A stretch of 64,000 bases of DNA. Origin: Takakia lepidozioides (Eukaryota > Streptophyta > Takakiopsida > Takakiales > Takakiaceae). The notes beneath the pieces are model-generated. The model made no database searches. It was not told the DNA's origin and saw only the letters and a list, made by a program, of their open reading frames with translations. Position 1 is the first letter of the stretch. Each line of letters begins with the position of its first letter. Position numbers and translations under genes: made by a program. Where the stretch lies: the NCBI GenBank assembly GCA_030704615.1, contig CM060731.1, forward strand, positions 95,212,756-95,276,755. Direction: 5' to 3'. Below are positions 22,801 through 33,690 of this stretch, one piece after another.

Positions 22801-23913
22801 GGTCCAAAACATTGCTACAACTACTATAGACAATGTCTATAGTAATAGCTGAGTTACAGGATGATGTAGAAGGGCTGCAGACTCCAGTGGATGACCTGAG
22901 CTCGAACATTGACAACAGAGCTTTAGTTCCTGAAGAGCAGCTCATGGCTACTTATCTGCAGGCCAGGACTTTGATTTTCCAATCTTCATCACAGGAGGTG
23001 CAGGAGTTGCCAGCAGTAGGACGGACAACGGCGGCAATATCACAACCTCCACAGCAGGTTGTTGTGCAGGTGGCTGACACTGTTGATACCATGGCGCAGC
23101 CACAGTCTGAGGTTTTGGGGGGATGCTGCTTTCAACCCACCTAGAACTCCTGCTGCACGGGAGTACAATCGGGCTATGATTATGCCCTTCAACCAAATTC
23201 CCATTGTGATGGATTTGGCTTGGAAGGAATTCAGTGCTCCACAGTCTTTGGCACATTATTACCAGATCATGCGCATTTGGTTGCCAGTGGCAACTCGGAC
23301 TAAGGTTCTTCCAAACAATCGACCCATTGAGGATCATCACTTTGCAAGGTACTGGTCTGAGGCAGGCACCATGCTGAAGGAATTAATTGCCTTCCATGTT
23401 GTTCATGGGTACATCTACACCAAGACCAAGGAGGTATCTAGTATTGTCATGGGCTGTGGATTGTACTGTGCTGCTTGTTTCATGGCCCGTTATCACATTG
23501 AGCAGCAGAAGATGCAATCACGATTTTTGAGTTATTCCAGTGGGGATCATTGGGTCTTACCTTCAGTTCCGCCCCATATGTATCTCTATGATGCGAAAGT
23601 CATGATGCAGAAGGATTCCCAGCTTCGTTCATGGTTTAATTTGGCTTGGAACAACTTGGTCAAAGAAAAATTGGGCCCTGATGATATTTTCTATAAGGGA
23701 CATGAAGCTTGGAAATACTTACACTGTTCCAAAGTCATTGGCACACCTCTCACCTATACGGCCAAGGAGTTCAGGGAGTTCACTCATTTTGATTGCAAGC
23801 GTTTACAACAAGTAGTACAGTTTAAGCTTCCAGACATGGTGGGCCAACATTGTATGCCACGCAGGATTCCGGAGGAGCCACTTAAAGTTCGGCTGCCAAA
23901 ACACTCCACATAA
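19873..23913 (+). pseudogene. Very long accessory ORF downstream of integrase (zinc knuckle, coiled coil), broken
   Basis: Collinear coding over about 4 kb (about 1330 aa) with one in-frame TAG (21835-21837) and frame changes near 22580, 22840 and 23120. Visible parts: CIYCKSECHH and FCHICCPSGHSRWEC (a C-x2-C-x4-H-x4-C knuckle, about residues 100-120); a globular block (AFMIQFIQNFEP, TQVRGVDIEITPQYLQQLF, VIAQIILDSC) that recalls plant transposon-associated domains, low confidence; an acidic linker; a heptad-rich coiled coil (about 21950-22900); and a C-terminal globular part with NPPRTPAAREYNRAM, DHHFARYW and HMYLYDAKVMMQKD. I do not recognise the protein. It sits where env-like or extra ORFs occur in gypsy elements. 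Confidence 0.6.
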
Positions 23914-23990
23914 AACATGAACTTTCTTCCCAATAGGTAATGCCTGAATTTCTTGACTGCATAAACCATTGCCAATGCTTCTCCGGGGGT
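23896..23990 (-). pseudogene. Gypsy RNase H fragment, antisense
   Basis: Minus strand reads PGEALAMVYAVKKFRHYLLG then RKFMFYV, the middle of a gypsy RNase H. It stops just where the plus-strand fragment at 18141 (GLIYLVNKPL) would continue in an intact domain. See the inversion finding. Confidence 0.75.
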
Positions 23991-24362
23991 ACAACGTCTG
24001 GGGGTACCACCGGAGGTAGAACCGGAGGTGGATCAGGCAGAGAAACAGACGGGAGGGGCCCCCCACAATCGGCATGCAAGCTGCTACTGCATGTAGGGCG
24101 CAGAGAATCATCAGATGATGACACTTGATCAGGGGGACCGCCGGACACCGGCCGAGGGGGGGGGGGCCATAACGCCTGCGACACCTACGATACCTCGAGA
24201 CCCTTCGCATCTCATCTATCTCATGCTGGGGGAACCAACTGGTCACATCGGGCACAGGCTTGGCACAAATTGTGCAAGCACACTAGCGCGAAATGCCTCC
24301 TATGCAATGTGATTGCGAGCTTGGGCATCAAGTCATGGCTGCAATATGCGTAGTATACGATG
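23991..24362. other. No recognisable gene
   Basis: Proline/glycine-rich low-complexity text on both strands (GGTACCACC, CCGGAGGT words) at 23990-24160 and a G run near 24165. No domain, terminal motif or structured repeat was identified. It ends at the truncated 3' edge of the LINE fragment. Confidence 0.4.
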
Positions 24363-25424
24363 CTATTTGGGGAAAGGGGGGGTATGGGTATATTTATGCT
24401 GGTTTGGGTCAATTGTGGCTAATAGCTTGACCCCAGTAGGAAAGCGTAGAAGTGGGTGGGAGGTGGTAGGTGTGTTTTGTTGTGTGAGGATGAGGATAGT
24501 TGAAGCATAAGAAGATGAATGTGCAGCAAATTTGGCCCATTGAAGAGCTTCATGGGCAAGGGGTCCAGATGGGGGGTGGGCGAGACCACGGCCCTCCCAG
24601 GTATGCTTGGTAGCATTACCTGTGGCCCCAAAAATGCAATCTCTGTGGTGTAGGCTGGCAAATGTGTCGAGTTCCATAGGGCAGGTTAGTGGGTTGAAGT
24701 AGTATGAGTGAGTGATCTGGAATGTTTTGATAAGTAAGGCGAGGATATCTTGGGGAATAGTGTGATGTGCGCTTGCCGTTTCTTGCCGTGCAAGGGAACG
24801 TGGTTTTTTAGGAGGGGTGTCTTTGAGATAGCGGTCGATAAGCCAATATACTTCTGTGGCAAAATCTTGTTTTGGTGGGAGTAGCTCTTGTGGGTATGTC
24901 TTTGGGGTAGAGTATTTGCTCCATAGCCATGTTAATCTATCGTTGGGGATAAGCCCTATGTAGCGGCCATTTTGTGCATATATACTAGAAAGGCGGGGGC
25001 CCATGCGGACTAGAGGTTGAGCATGATGTTGGATATCTTTGTCCGGATTACATTCAGCTATGCATATGTGTACGTTAGGGGCCGAGATCGGTTTATGTAT
25101 GTACTTATTGTCTATATGCTGGATGGGGGTGGCATGTTGTTGGTGAATATGTGTTAGGTAGTCAATGTTAGTGGTTTTGTAGAACATGGTGAGAAGGGTG
25201 AGGTTTTGGTCTGGATCACAGTCATCATGTGGGCCGAATAGATCATCTTCTATTTGACATGTGTTGTCTTCGTCAGGGTAGCTGGCCCACTTGCACTGGT
25301 AGTATGTGTCAACACAGGTGGCCCCGAAGGCGTCAATTGACGTTTGGGTTTTAATACCTAGTATGGCTTCAATGACATAGGCATCAGGGTTATCAGAGTT
25401 ATGCGGGGAGGTAGGGTGGGGCAT
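24363..25424 (-). pseudogene. LINE fragment: intact-frame chromodomain and Dam-like region
   Basis: A 353-residue open frame homologous to 5340-6390 of the first LINE, truncated at both ends. Residues 15-63 (25236-25382): YVIEAILGIK, YYQCKWASYPDEDNT and QIEDDLFG, a chromodomain with the final cage Trp changed to Cys. Residues 149-202: NGRYIGLIPNDRLTWLWSKY and DFATEVYWLIDRYLKD. Residues 235-330: CPMELDTFASLHHRD, WEGRGLAHPPSG, ASTILILTQQ, like Dam-type N6-adenine methyltransferases but with HPPS in place of N/D-PP-Y. RT and RNase H are absent. The upstream side is cut by a CACTA terminus at 25500. Confidence 0.65.
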
Positions 25425-25499
25425 TGTTGGAGATAGTGGGGGTTGGGTGGGAGTGTCTCATGTATTGGCTAGGGAGGTTAGTGTTAGGAAGAGTTGCTG

Positions 25500-25995
25500 C
25501 ACTCCAACAAATGAAAGGGGGGGTGGGGGGGGGGGGGGGTTGCGACGCTAGCCGCGCCCCCACGCCCCGTCGTGCGACGCCAACCCCACCCCGCGGAGCC
25601 TGTTTGCGACGCCGGGCCGTCGCAACCAAACCCCGCGGGTCGCTACCTGGCCGTTGCACGAGTGGATGAAGGGCAGAAGGCAGCCCAGCGTCGCCCCCCA
25701 GCGAAGGGCAAAAGACAGCCCTTTGTGGCAACGGCCGGTCGTCGCAAGCCGAAAAAAAATCCTTTTCTTGCCCTTTCCTTCATCGCAGCCCTTTCTTGCG
25801 ACGCCAGGCCGTCGCATGGTGGCATGAAGGGCAAAAGGCCCTACGACGGCCGGGCGTCGTAAACAGCCCGGCTGCCCTATTCTTTCAAAACAAAAAAACA
25901 GGTCACAGTTTGCGACGGCTTGTCGTCGCCATTTGCGACCCCCGGCGTCATAAATCCAAGAAAACACGTCGCAGTTTGCGACTCGTGGGCGTCGC
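25500..25995. repeat. CACTA terminus with poly-G and GCGACG palindromic subterminal repeats
   Basis: CACTCCAACAAATG at 25500 is a one-base variant of the CACTA motif seen at 17919 (CACTACAGCAAATG). A G run follows, then repeated TTGCGACGCC...GGCGTCGCA words (near 25540, 25606, 25795, 25850, 25975). It is the 3' terminal region of the minus-strand CACTA transposase gene to its right. The stretch 25996-26354 holds only a T tract (26050-26067) and unassigned sequence. Confidence 0.6.
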
Positions 25996-26354
25996 AGGCA
26001 GCGATGGCAGGGCTTTCTAGGTTTAGGTTTAGGACCTTTGGGGGTTCTTAGTTTTTTTTTTTTTTTTTCATATGGTACTGGGGGTAGGGTGTTTGTTTTT
26101 CTTTATGGTTTAGCTTGTTGTTGTGGACCTTCTTGTAGATTGTGACATTCATTTTGATAATTCTCTTGATACCACATGAGTATGTGTTGCTCCAACATAT
26201 TCATTGCCTCTGCCTTCTTTCTTGAAAGACTACCAACCACAACCATATTTGATCAATCATAGAAATAAGCTACAATATGTATGTACATGTACAATCAATC
26301 GAAGGGATGGGTCCAGTTTGGTGCGAGAATTGTTATGTAGCTTTGATTTTGTGT

Positions 26355-28315
26355 CTAATCTACAACTTGAACATCATCATCCGGAGCTTCTTCATCCTCA
26401 TCAAGCTGCAAGTCTTCTTGGTCATCGGAGTCATCGTCATAAATGGCCCGGCCCTCAAAAGACACCTCCGAATCATCCTCCACCTCATTATCAATGGCCG
26501 TGTCTTCTTCTCCTTCTCCAACATCCGTATCTTCTGGAGCTTCATCATATAGGGTCCGGGATGCATTGTCCGGGGCGTCATCATCCTCTTCTACCCCTCT
26601 ACCCAACCTCCATCATCAGCATCATTATGACCAGTCTCTCCGTCCACCGCAATTGCCTCACCCCATGGAGATCCGAGACCATGATAGATACATCTTCCTC
26701 TTGGCTGAGCATGCACAACCACCTTCTAATTCCCCCCTCTTGTTTTGTCATCGGAGAAGAAAACTTGCTCCATGTCTGAAGGCCGTGAAAAAAGCTCATC
26801 GGAGGGATGATGAGTAGGGTTGAGCCTATATGCATTGACGCACATGAAATCACAATCATCTTGCACTAGTGTTGCGGAGGGCCCCACAAGATGTGGCTGG
26901 AACCACCTTCCCTTGAAGAGAAGAGGCCGGTACCTTGTATACTGAAGTTGGAATATGCTCTCAAGCTCTCCAATGTACTCAAGTTTGCTCATAGCAGGTC
27001 GTGTATCTCCCTTGCCCCACACGGAGTCTTGCCAATATGTGGCACACAAGCCAGAATCAAAGGTTGTTTTGCGCTTCATGTCAAGAGCACGAATGCGGAA
27101 ATGACGACCGTGAACCCAAACCGCCATGTATGAGGTCGCGAATTGAGAGGGGCCCCTTGCAATGTCTTGCACCAAATCTGAAACCACCTCTCCTTAAGCA
27201 ACGGTGTCATAAACTGAAGTCCGAAGCCACTGTTGGAATGAACTTAGAGGCTACAATTCCATGGGCAAATTTTGTGAAGGAATGTTCCGGCGGCCCGCTC
27301 CTCGTCGTGGGCGTCTAGTAATCAGCCTTGGATGGTTCCGCCTCCATGCAAGCGTCTCCTCCTCTCGTTGCTGAACAAGATTATTGTATCTTGCCTCCCA
27401 CTCATGTATGGATGGGGTGTTCTTCAGTATGAAGTCATGCGCTTGCTCAATCTCGGCAATTTTACCCTCTTCGATTTTTTGGGCAAAACGATGTGGTTCG
27501 TGCATCCTCCTCTTCCTTCCACATCTGAGGGGCTTCCTCATCCACCCTTGCCATGTACTCTATGCAATAGAACATAGCTTCTTGCAACGTATACCCCTCC
27601 ACCATGCTACCCTCCGGGTGCACCATTTATCTTACAAATCCTTTCAAAGTCTTCATATAATGCTCAAGGAAGTACATCCACCGAGAATGAACGGGGCCGG
27701 CAATCGAAGCCTCTTCCACTAAGTGCACTACCAAGTGTACTTGGATGTCAAAGAAGGAGGGAGGAATGTACATCTCTAGCATACACATTACCTCCGCCGC
27801 CTTCTTCTTCATGCGTGGAAAATCCGCTTCCTCCAACTCTTTGGAGCAAATCCACCGGAACAAGCCTCCTCCCAATCTATAGATTGTCTCACAAACCTCG
27901 GGAGTCAATGTCCCAAGATGGGCAAGATGTCTTGCAATAGATTGTGGTAATCATGAGTCTTCAAACCATGGACCCCGTCTTCTTCGCTGAACTTCGTACG
28001 GAGGGATGACCCATAACTAGTTGGTGTTCGGACAGCACTTATGGTGGCTATCACTTTCTTGTATTCCTCCTTTGTCCATTGCCAAGGTGCGCGCCTATAC
28101 TTCCACCGTACAACACCTTTTGGGTCCACACCATTTTCTTCGGCCCATAGATGGTGCATGCGACCCTGCTCCTCAAGCTCCTTTCTAACACCGAGAGAAT
28201 CTCCTTTTGCAGCCACTCCCTTCTTTGCCGGCGTGCCATGAAGAACCCGAAAAAAGGACGAGCAGACATTCTTCTCAATATGCATGGGATCTAGAAGATG
28301 ACAAATCTTCAGGTC
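26355..28315 (-). pseudogene. CACTA (En/Spm) transposase, C-terminal exon(s)
   Basis: Minus strand from the splice acceptor TATATGTAG|GACC at 28316/28315: LKICHLLDPMHIEKNVC (Tnp2 hallmark), THDYHNLLQDILPIL, then the DUF4218-type block IPPSFFDIQVHLVVHLVEEA and SRWMYFLEHYMKTLKGFV (27627-27908), a charged linker (27251-27541), the DUF4216-type block YRPLLFKGRWFQ and FMCVNAYRLNPTH (26726-27187) and an acidic tail (26355-26606). Frames change between blocks, so the gene is decayed. The upstream exon is at 42794-43085, separated by an intron that now contains the 14.3-kb transposon. Confidence 0.88.
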
Positions 28316-28379
28316 CTACATATATCCCCACCCACAAATACTTACACAATTTATTTTACGTGAAAGTGACAATGCAATG

Positions 28380-28436
28380 GAGGTTTGCTATTTCATGAGC
28401 ATGAGCGGCATGAGCGGCATGAGCGGCATGAGCAGA
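28380..28436 (+). repeat. Left terminal repeat of the 14.3-kb transposon
   Basis: GAGGTTTGCTATTTCATGAG then ATGAGC and three GGCATGAGC units. The same start is at 59811 (copy 3) and, inverted, at 42719 and 54342. The GGCATGAGC units differ in number between copies. Confidence 0.88.
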
Positions 28437-29158
28437 GTAGTAACACAATCGGTTTTCATGAGCAGAAGTACAAATTTCGAAAATAAAAAACAATAAAAAA
28501 CAATAAAAAACAATAATTTAATGCAATGTGTCAGAAAAAACAAATATATTATTCGGCCCCTTGAAGGGAAAATTGCACTTTTGACAGTTGTGCTCATGAT
28601 ATTTTGTCTTCCGCTCATGCCAATTCCTAGCGACATGTGCAAATATGGCGCCGAATTTCGCGGTAATAGGGTCCGTAACCTGAAAAAACGGCGACGTATT
28701 TCGCGGCAATAGGTCTCTCTGGCGAAAAATGGTGCCGAATTCCGCGGCTATAGGTCCCCTCATGACAGGTAATTCGGCGCCATTTTTCCAGTGCATGTTC
28801 GGACTTAGCCAGTTTTCGGCCCAAAAAAGAGAAATTCGGCGCCATTTTTCCAGACACGGTACCAGTGCATGTTGGGACTTAGCCAGTTTTCGGCCCCAAA
28901 AAGAGAAATTCGGCGCCATTTTCCCAAACACAGGTACCAGTGCATGTTGGGACTTAGCGAGTTTTCGGCCCCAAAAAGAGAAATTCGGCGCCATTTTTCC
29001 AGAAATGGCCCCAGAACTGCTTCTGTTGGATCTCAGTTTGAATGGAATATTGCCTCATTCCAGGAGTTTTGGGGTGCATTTCATTACACTGCAAAAAAAA
29101 AGTCTGATACAGCAAAATGCATTTGAAAATATCCATATGGAGGATTCCGTTTGCCCCA
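28437..29158. repeat. Left subterminal region with ~73-bp tandem repeats bearing TTCGGCGCC
   Basis: From about 28770 to 29010 a unit (AAATTCGGCGCCATTTTTCC, then a GACTTAGCC...GTTTTCGG segment) repeats about three times with roughly 70-bp spacing. Single TTCGGCGCC-like sites also occur near 28648. A shorter version of this block is at 60040-60370 in copy 3. No coding is seen. AAAACAAT-type A-rich repeats lie at 28490-28515. Confidence 0.75.
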
Positions 29159-32100
29159 TCAATGATTTCTGGAATCCCTAAGAAGGAGTTTGTGCAGCTC
29201 GTTCACGCTCAACGCCGGTGCATGAATAAAGTCATCAATAGTCACGTTCATCCTCAACCTCTTCAGGTAAATGTAATACAGATGCTTGCACGGATAATAC
29301 TTCGAACCCTTCTTTGCTTCCATCAACGAGAAGTCCGTACAGTTGCAAGTCGGCTCCACTCCAATCGTAATTGTGTATACATCGTCGCGTACAGCCGAGC
29401 CGGCCGTTGCCATCCGATACACACGCCCAAGGCCGGGTGGGGGTACGTCCACGGAGCTCTGAATAGTGCAAGCCATCCCAAGAGCATTGGCAATCCGAGT
29501 CTCATTCAACTTGTTGGGAGGGTGTCGTCTCTTCACTCTTCCGAATCGCATTGTGGGATGTGCAGAATTGTCCAATCCGTCTCTACTGGACCGAGCAGTA
29601 TGCAATGGCTGGGTCTGAGGAACCGGAAATGCGTGGGCCGGGATGTCTGTGCGTTGCACCATTCGAAATCCTGCTGCAGATAGAGCATCCGCCTCATTCT
29701 GAGAGAGGCTGCAACCCGGTGCAACAGGCCAGACGCCCGGAGGCTCCGGCATTCCCTGAATCCCGTACTTGGGCTTGCCAAATACACAGGTCATTATGTC
29801 GTGCCTACAGAACCAAAATGTCTGCGTTGTGGCGTGAGCAAATGTGGGAGTCAAAAATCTGCCGCTGAAACAAGGTGCAGGTACAGCACCGTGTGGGTTC
29901 CTCCGAATCATCTCACCACAGCGTGCTCTCGTATCCACCCGGATGGCGCAACACTTCCCTCGAAATGCCGGCAATGTCCTCGCAATTCTCCACTGTGACT
30001 CCGACACTCTTGTCTCCACAATGGGAATGTTGTATTGCTTTACTACAGATGGCTCGTTATGTTGCCGGGGCACGCGCCCTGTGCTCAAAGGAGATGGCGA
30101 TCTTGAACGTGCAGGACTTCCGGTGCTCGACGAGACCTCCTCGGACAACATCACCGGACCACGAGGGAGCGTGCGAATATTCTTGTCAGCTCGCCATGAA
30201 TCCTCTTCTCCGCCAGGTGCCTCGTCAAGTCTTCGTCTCACTGGACGGGTATGAACATCTCCTTCCAAATGTTGGCCTCTTCGCAGCAATGGCGTGTCCC
30301 GAAGGCCCTCTCGCAAGGCCGCCGCCCACTTCCGAGGATTCTTCGATCTGGAGGCAGTCCGCATCAGCATTTCCTGCCTGTCCGGCCCCAAGCCCCACTG
30401 TTTCCCTTTCAAGAACTCGTTGTACCTGCATTGCTGCATAATTGACCTCACAATGTCCTCCGTTGTGGCAGTGAGGATGTCCACCAGATGCGCCGCAGAG
30501 GAGGCACGCCAGGAAGAGTGCACTGATTCGGCCATGTTTGTCGTGGGCATGTCGGTGTCGGAGTCGAGACACATTTCCTGCACAAGCACATGTTGAGGTT
30601 ACAAGCAAGTTACAAATATGGCCAAGAATAATATCCAACGGGACGCGAATTCGTGCAACTCACCTCCCGCATATAGTCGCCGAACTGGAGGAAACGATAA
30701 TGCCACCATGCTAGCCAACTGACCATTGCTCCTTCGTCTGATTTCCTTACAGCACCTGACGATGTCCACCAAGCCCGTATGCATGCAAACTGTGTCTCTG
30801 CATCATCCAAGGTGGGAGCGCGCTTCCACGCAAGGCACATGGAACGGTGCTCCTCTCTGAAATCTGGCGCCACGAGCCTGGTTGTGTACTGCGAAAGGCT
30901 CTGCAGAAAGTGGAACCCACAAGATCTCTCCTTGCCTTCCATGGGAACATTGGGGTCTTGCCCGTACACCCTTCGGATGGCAGCCCAATTTGCTTGTGCG
31001 TTGTCCGCCATGAAACCACGGAAATTGGGAGGGGGCAATCCCGCCTTGGCCATCTGTTCGTTTATTCCCTGCCAAAGAAGCATCTCCGATTGTGTGTCCT
31101 CTCCTTTCATCTCACAAATAGCAATTGTCATTAGCATCCTGCAGTGGGTGTCGTAGACATGTGCACCCATTGTCACCCACTGGTGATTTGTAATTCGCTT
31201 GATATGGTCGAACATGACCCAACTGTTTGACAAGTTCCCACTCGTCATCCTGTCGACCAGTTCGACGCCACTGCCAGGTCCACACGTGGACATTTTGAAT
31301 ACGAAACAACGATCTGCCTCAGTCCCTTGTCCTGGAAACCTACTTCCATGAATGTAGTCATATCCACATCGTCGCTTCACCTCCAGAATGGAGTGCATAT
31401 CCGAGCCACGCCCAATTTTCTGTTTGCAAGAGACAATGTGGTTTCGGACATTCGGTGAACATACGTGGGACACCGACTCGAGCAATGCCTCCATTTCCTT
31501 CTCGTCGAGAGGAACTCTATCCGAGCCGTCTTCCGACATAATTCTGGCCAATGCCATCTTATGGGCGGCTTGGAGCTGTATCTGTTTGGGTTTGGCACCC
31601 GGTCTCAACTTAACCTCCTCCTGAACGAGCTGCTCTGCTTCGTGGGCAGCCTCCCGCGAGTTCCCCCTCGCCAATTTGTGACAATGGGAACCAACGTGTA
31701 GGTGCAAGTGGGTGAGGTCAGGGAAACGGTGCAACACATAGAACTGCTTGGCATTACAAACAGACATGCAGTGTGGTGGTTCTTTGCAATGCGCACACTT
31801 AAATGTGGAGTTCGGAACCTTCTCCTGAGCTCGAAATGGTTGGTGAGCTGTGCCTGTCCAATCGGTCTCGTTCCTGTGACCTCTGGATTTAAAGTGGAAG
31901 CAAGTTGGGGAGAAACACCGCAACGCGCCCGCACAAACAACGTAGCGCACCCGCACACCATCAAGCATCTTCATGCTGGTGGTTTTGGTAACGCACCAAG
32001 GATGACCGTCATGTTTTCTATCCATATCTGTCAACATTCCGGACGCCCTCGAGTAGTCCGCCCGAGGAGGGAACTCAAAGAAGACATTACCGTCGACGTC

Positions 32101-32883
32101 GGCGGGAAGGCATGTAACCGATTTAATTGCGAACTTGCTGTAGTCCAGCCCGGCCAGCTCCGACCGGTGTCCCTCCAGGTGAAGCCCTCGCAGAATTTCT
32201 AGAATAGATCGAACTGCGGTGCTCGTGCTGGGAATATGACTCCCTCCTCCACTGACGTCCATTGAGGACTTGCCTGATCTCCAGGACGACCTCGGAACTT
32301 CCATGACCTCGTCTGAGTCGGACAGGTTGTGAACAACCCGGTTCTCGGTCGTCTTCATGGATGGGTTCGGCTCTGGATTTACTTCGTTGCGGACTTCTCT
32401 CTTTGAGGTACCCACTCTCTGATTCGCGGATTGTTTCGTGGAAGGCGCCAGGATAGACGGTGCATTTGGCGGGCAAATGAAGTCCCCAACAGCCCTGTAT
32501 ATGACGCTGTCCGATGGTGGAACTCGCCATTCCCTGCCATCGCCGAAATCATCGTGGAGCACAACAATACTCTCGACAACAAGGCCGTTTGAGTCCTTCC
32601 TTTCCTCCTCCAAAAAAACCGACCCCGGTTTCAGGTGGTATCGAACGCACAGATATTTCTCCATCACCCGGCAGGTGTCCCCTCTGCACGGAAATGAAGC
32701 TCTATGCTCGTGAGGAGGGCAGTACACTGTAGCGCTCGGGTTTTCCGCCATGGGAGATGTGCACACAAGACTGCCAGGATGGCGTGCGGGGAAGCTCCCT
32801 GGTAGAAGGGGGTGCAGCGATGGGAATGAATGCGATGCCGATTTGTCCGAGCGACGAAGCCTGATCCAAATCCAGGGAGCCAA
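29159..32883 (-). CDS. Two-exon Mutator-like transposase with GCM-like and SWIM zinc-binding regions
   Basis: Exon 1 32883-30664 (740 codons), intron 30663-30578 (86 bp, GTGAG...GTGCAG), exon 2 30577-29159; about 1212 aa, no internal stop. Residues 294-402 carry WCVTKTTSM ... CAGALRCFSPTC ... KCAHC ... HCMSVC ... HVGSHCH, a WRKY/GCM-type zinc-binding pattern used for terminus recognition in some MULEs. The RNase H-like core includes VELVDRMTSG, MLMTIAICEMKGEDT, FRGFMADNAQANWAAI (Asp 627) and TTNMAESVHSSW at the start of exon 2. SWIM finger: CNC at 1151-1153 and CKH at 1170-1172. A later ATG (residue 45) is an alternative start. The truncated copy at 60521-64000 is nearly identical but mutated. 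Confidence 0.88.
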
Positions 32884-33690
32884 CTATCTCAAAAATCCAC
32901 AGTCAGAGTGTTAATGAACCTTGTCTCCGGAATGCGGCCCCTCGTCTTTGCGCAATAACTGCCAACGGTATGCAGTCAGAAAGTGGGGGGCCGTCCGGAT
33001 GATGACGGCTGAAGGGGATAAGCCGGCACCGTGCCGTCACATTACTACCCCCGAATGGAAATTCGGCACCCAACATCCAACAGAGGAAGCCCGGATGAAG
33101 TCGCCTCGGGCGCAGAGGCCGGAGTGTGTGCGACAGATAACATCTTCTGGATGGAGATTCGGCGCCGAATTTCCATCCGGTCCCCCCAAAGGGAGTCGTG
33201 TCGGGGGGTCAGGCCGAAAACTGGACGGCATAAAAACATCCCCAGATGGAAAAACGGCGCCGAATTTCCATCCGGGGCGATTCGGATGCAGTCGGGGAGG
33301 GGGGAGTGGCCTGCAGTTGGCTGTCACATTTCAACCCCCGGACGGAAATTCGGCAACGAATATCGAACAGGGGACGCCCGGATGAAGTCGCCTGGGGCAC
33401 AGAGGCCGGCCAGTGTGCGACAGAGAACATCCCCTGGACGGCCATTCGGCGCCGAATTTCCATCCGGGCCCCCCCAAAGGAAGTGTTGTCGGCGTGTCAG
33501 AGCGAAAACTGGCCGACATAAAAACCTCCACAGATGAGAAAACGGCGCCGAATTTCAATTCGGGGCCGTTCCAATGAAGTCGGGGAGGGGGGAGAGGTCG
33601 GAACCTGGCAGTCATATTTCAACCCCCGGGACGGAAATTCGGCACCGAATATCCAACAGAGCGGCGGAGAGGCGGCACCTCTCCGACAGA
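32884..33690. repeat. Divergent intergenic region with ~287-bp repeats and GGCGCC palindromes
   Basis: Two to three diverged copies of a unit containing CCCGGATGAAGTCGCC (33092 and 33378), GCAGTCGGGGAGGGG-type text, and sites such as GGAAATTCGGC and GGCGCCGAATTTCC. It lies upstream of both divergent genes, so it may include their promoters, but no TATA box could be assigned. 32884-33030 shows nothing distinctive. Confidence 0.7.

Noticed and set aside
24363-25424. Stand-alone chromodomain gene
   Set aside because: Its neighbours and order match the linker of the LINE at 600-8430, including non-chromodomain blocks; it is a truncated LINE copy.
26018-26036. Telomere-like TTTAGG repeats
   Set aside because: Only about two and a half imperfect units; too short for an interstitial telomere tract.
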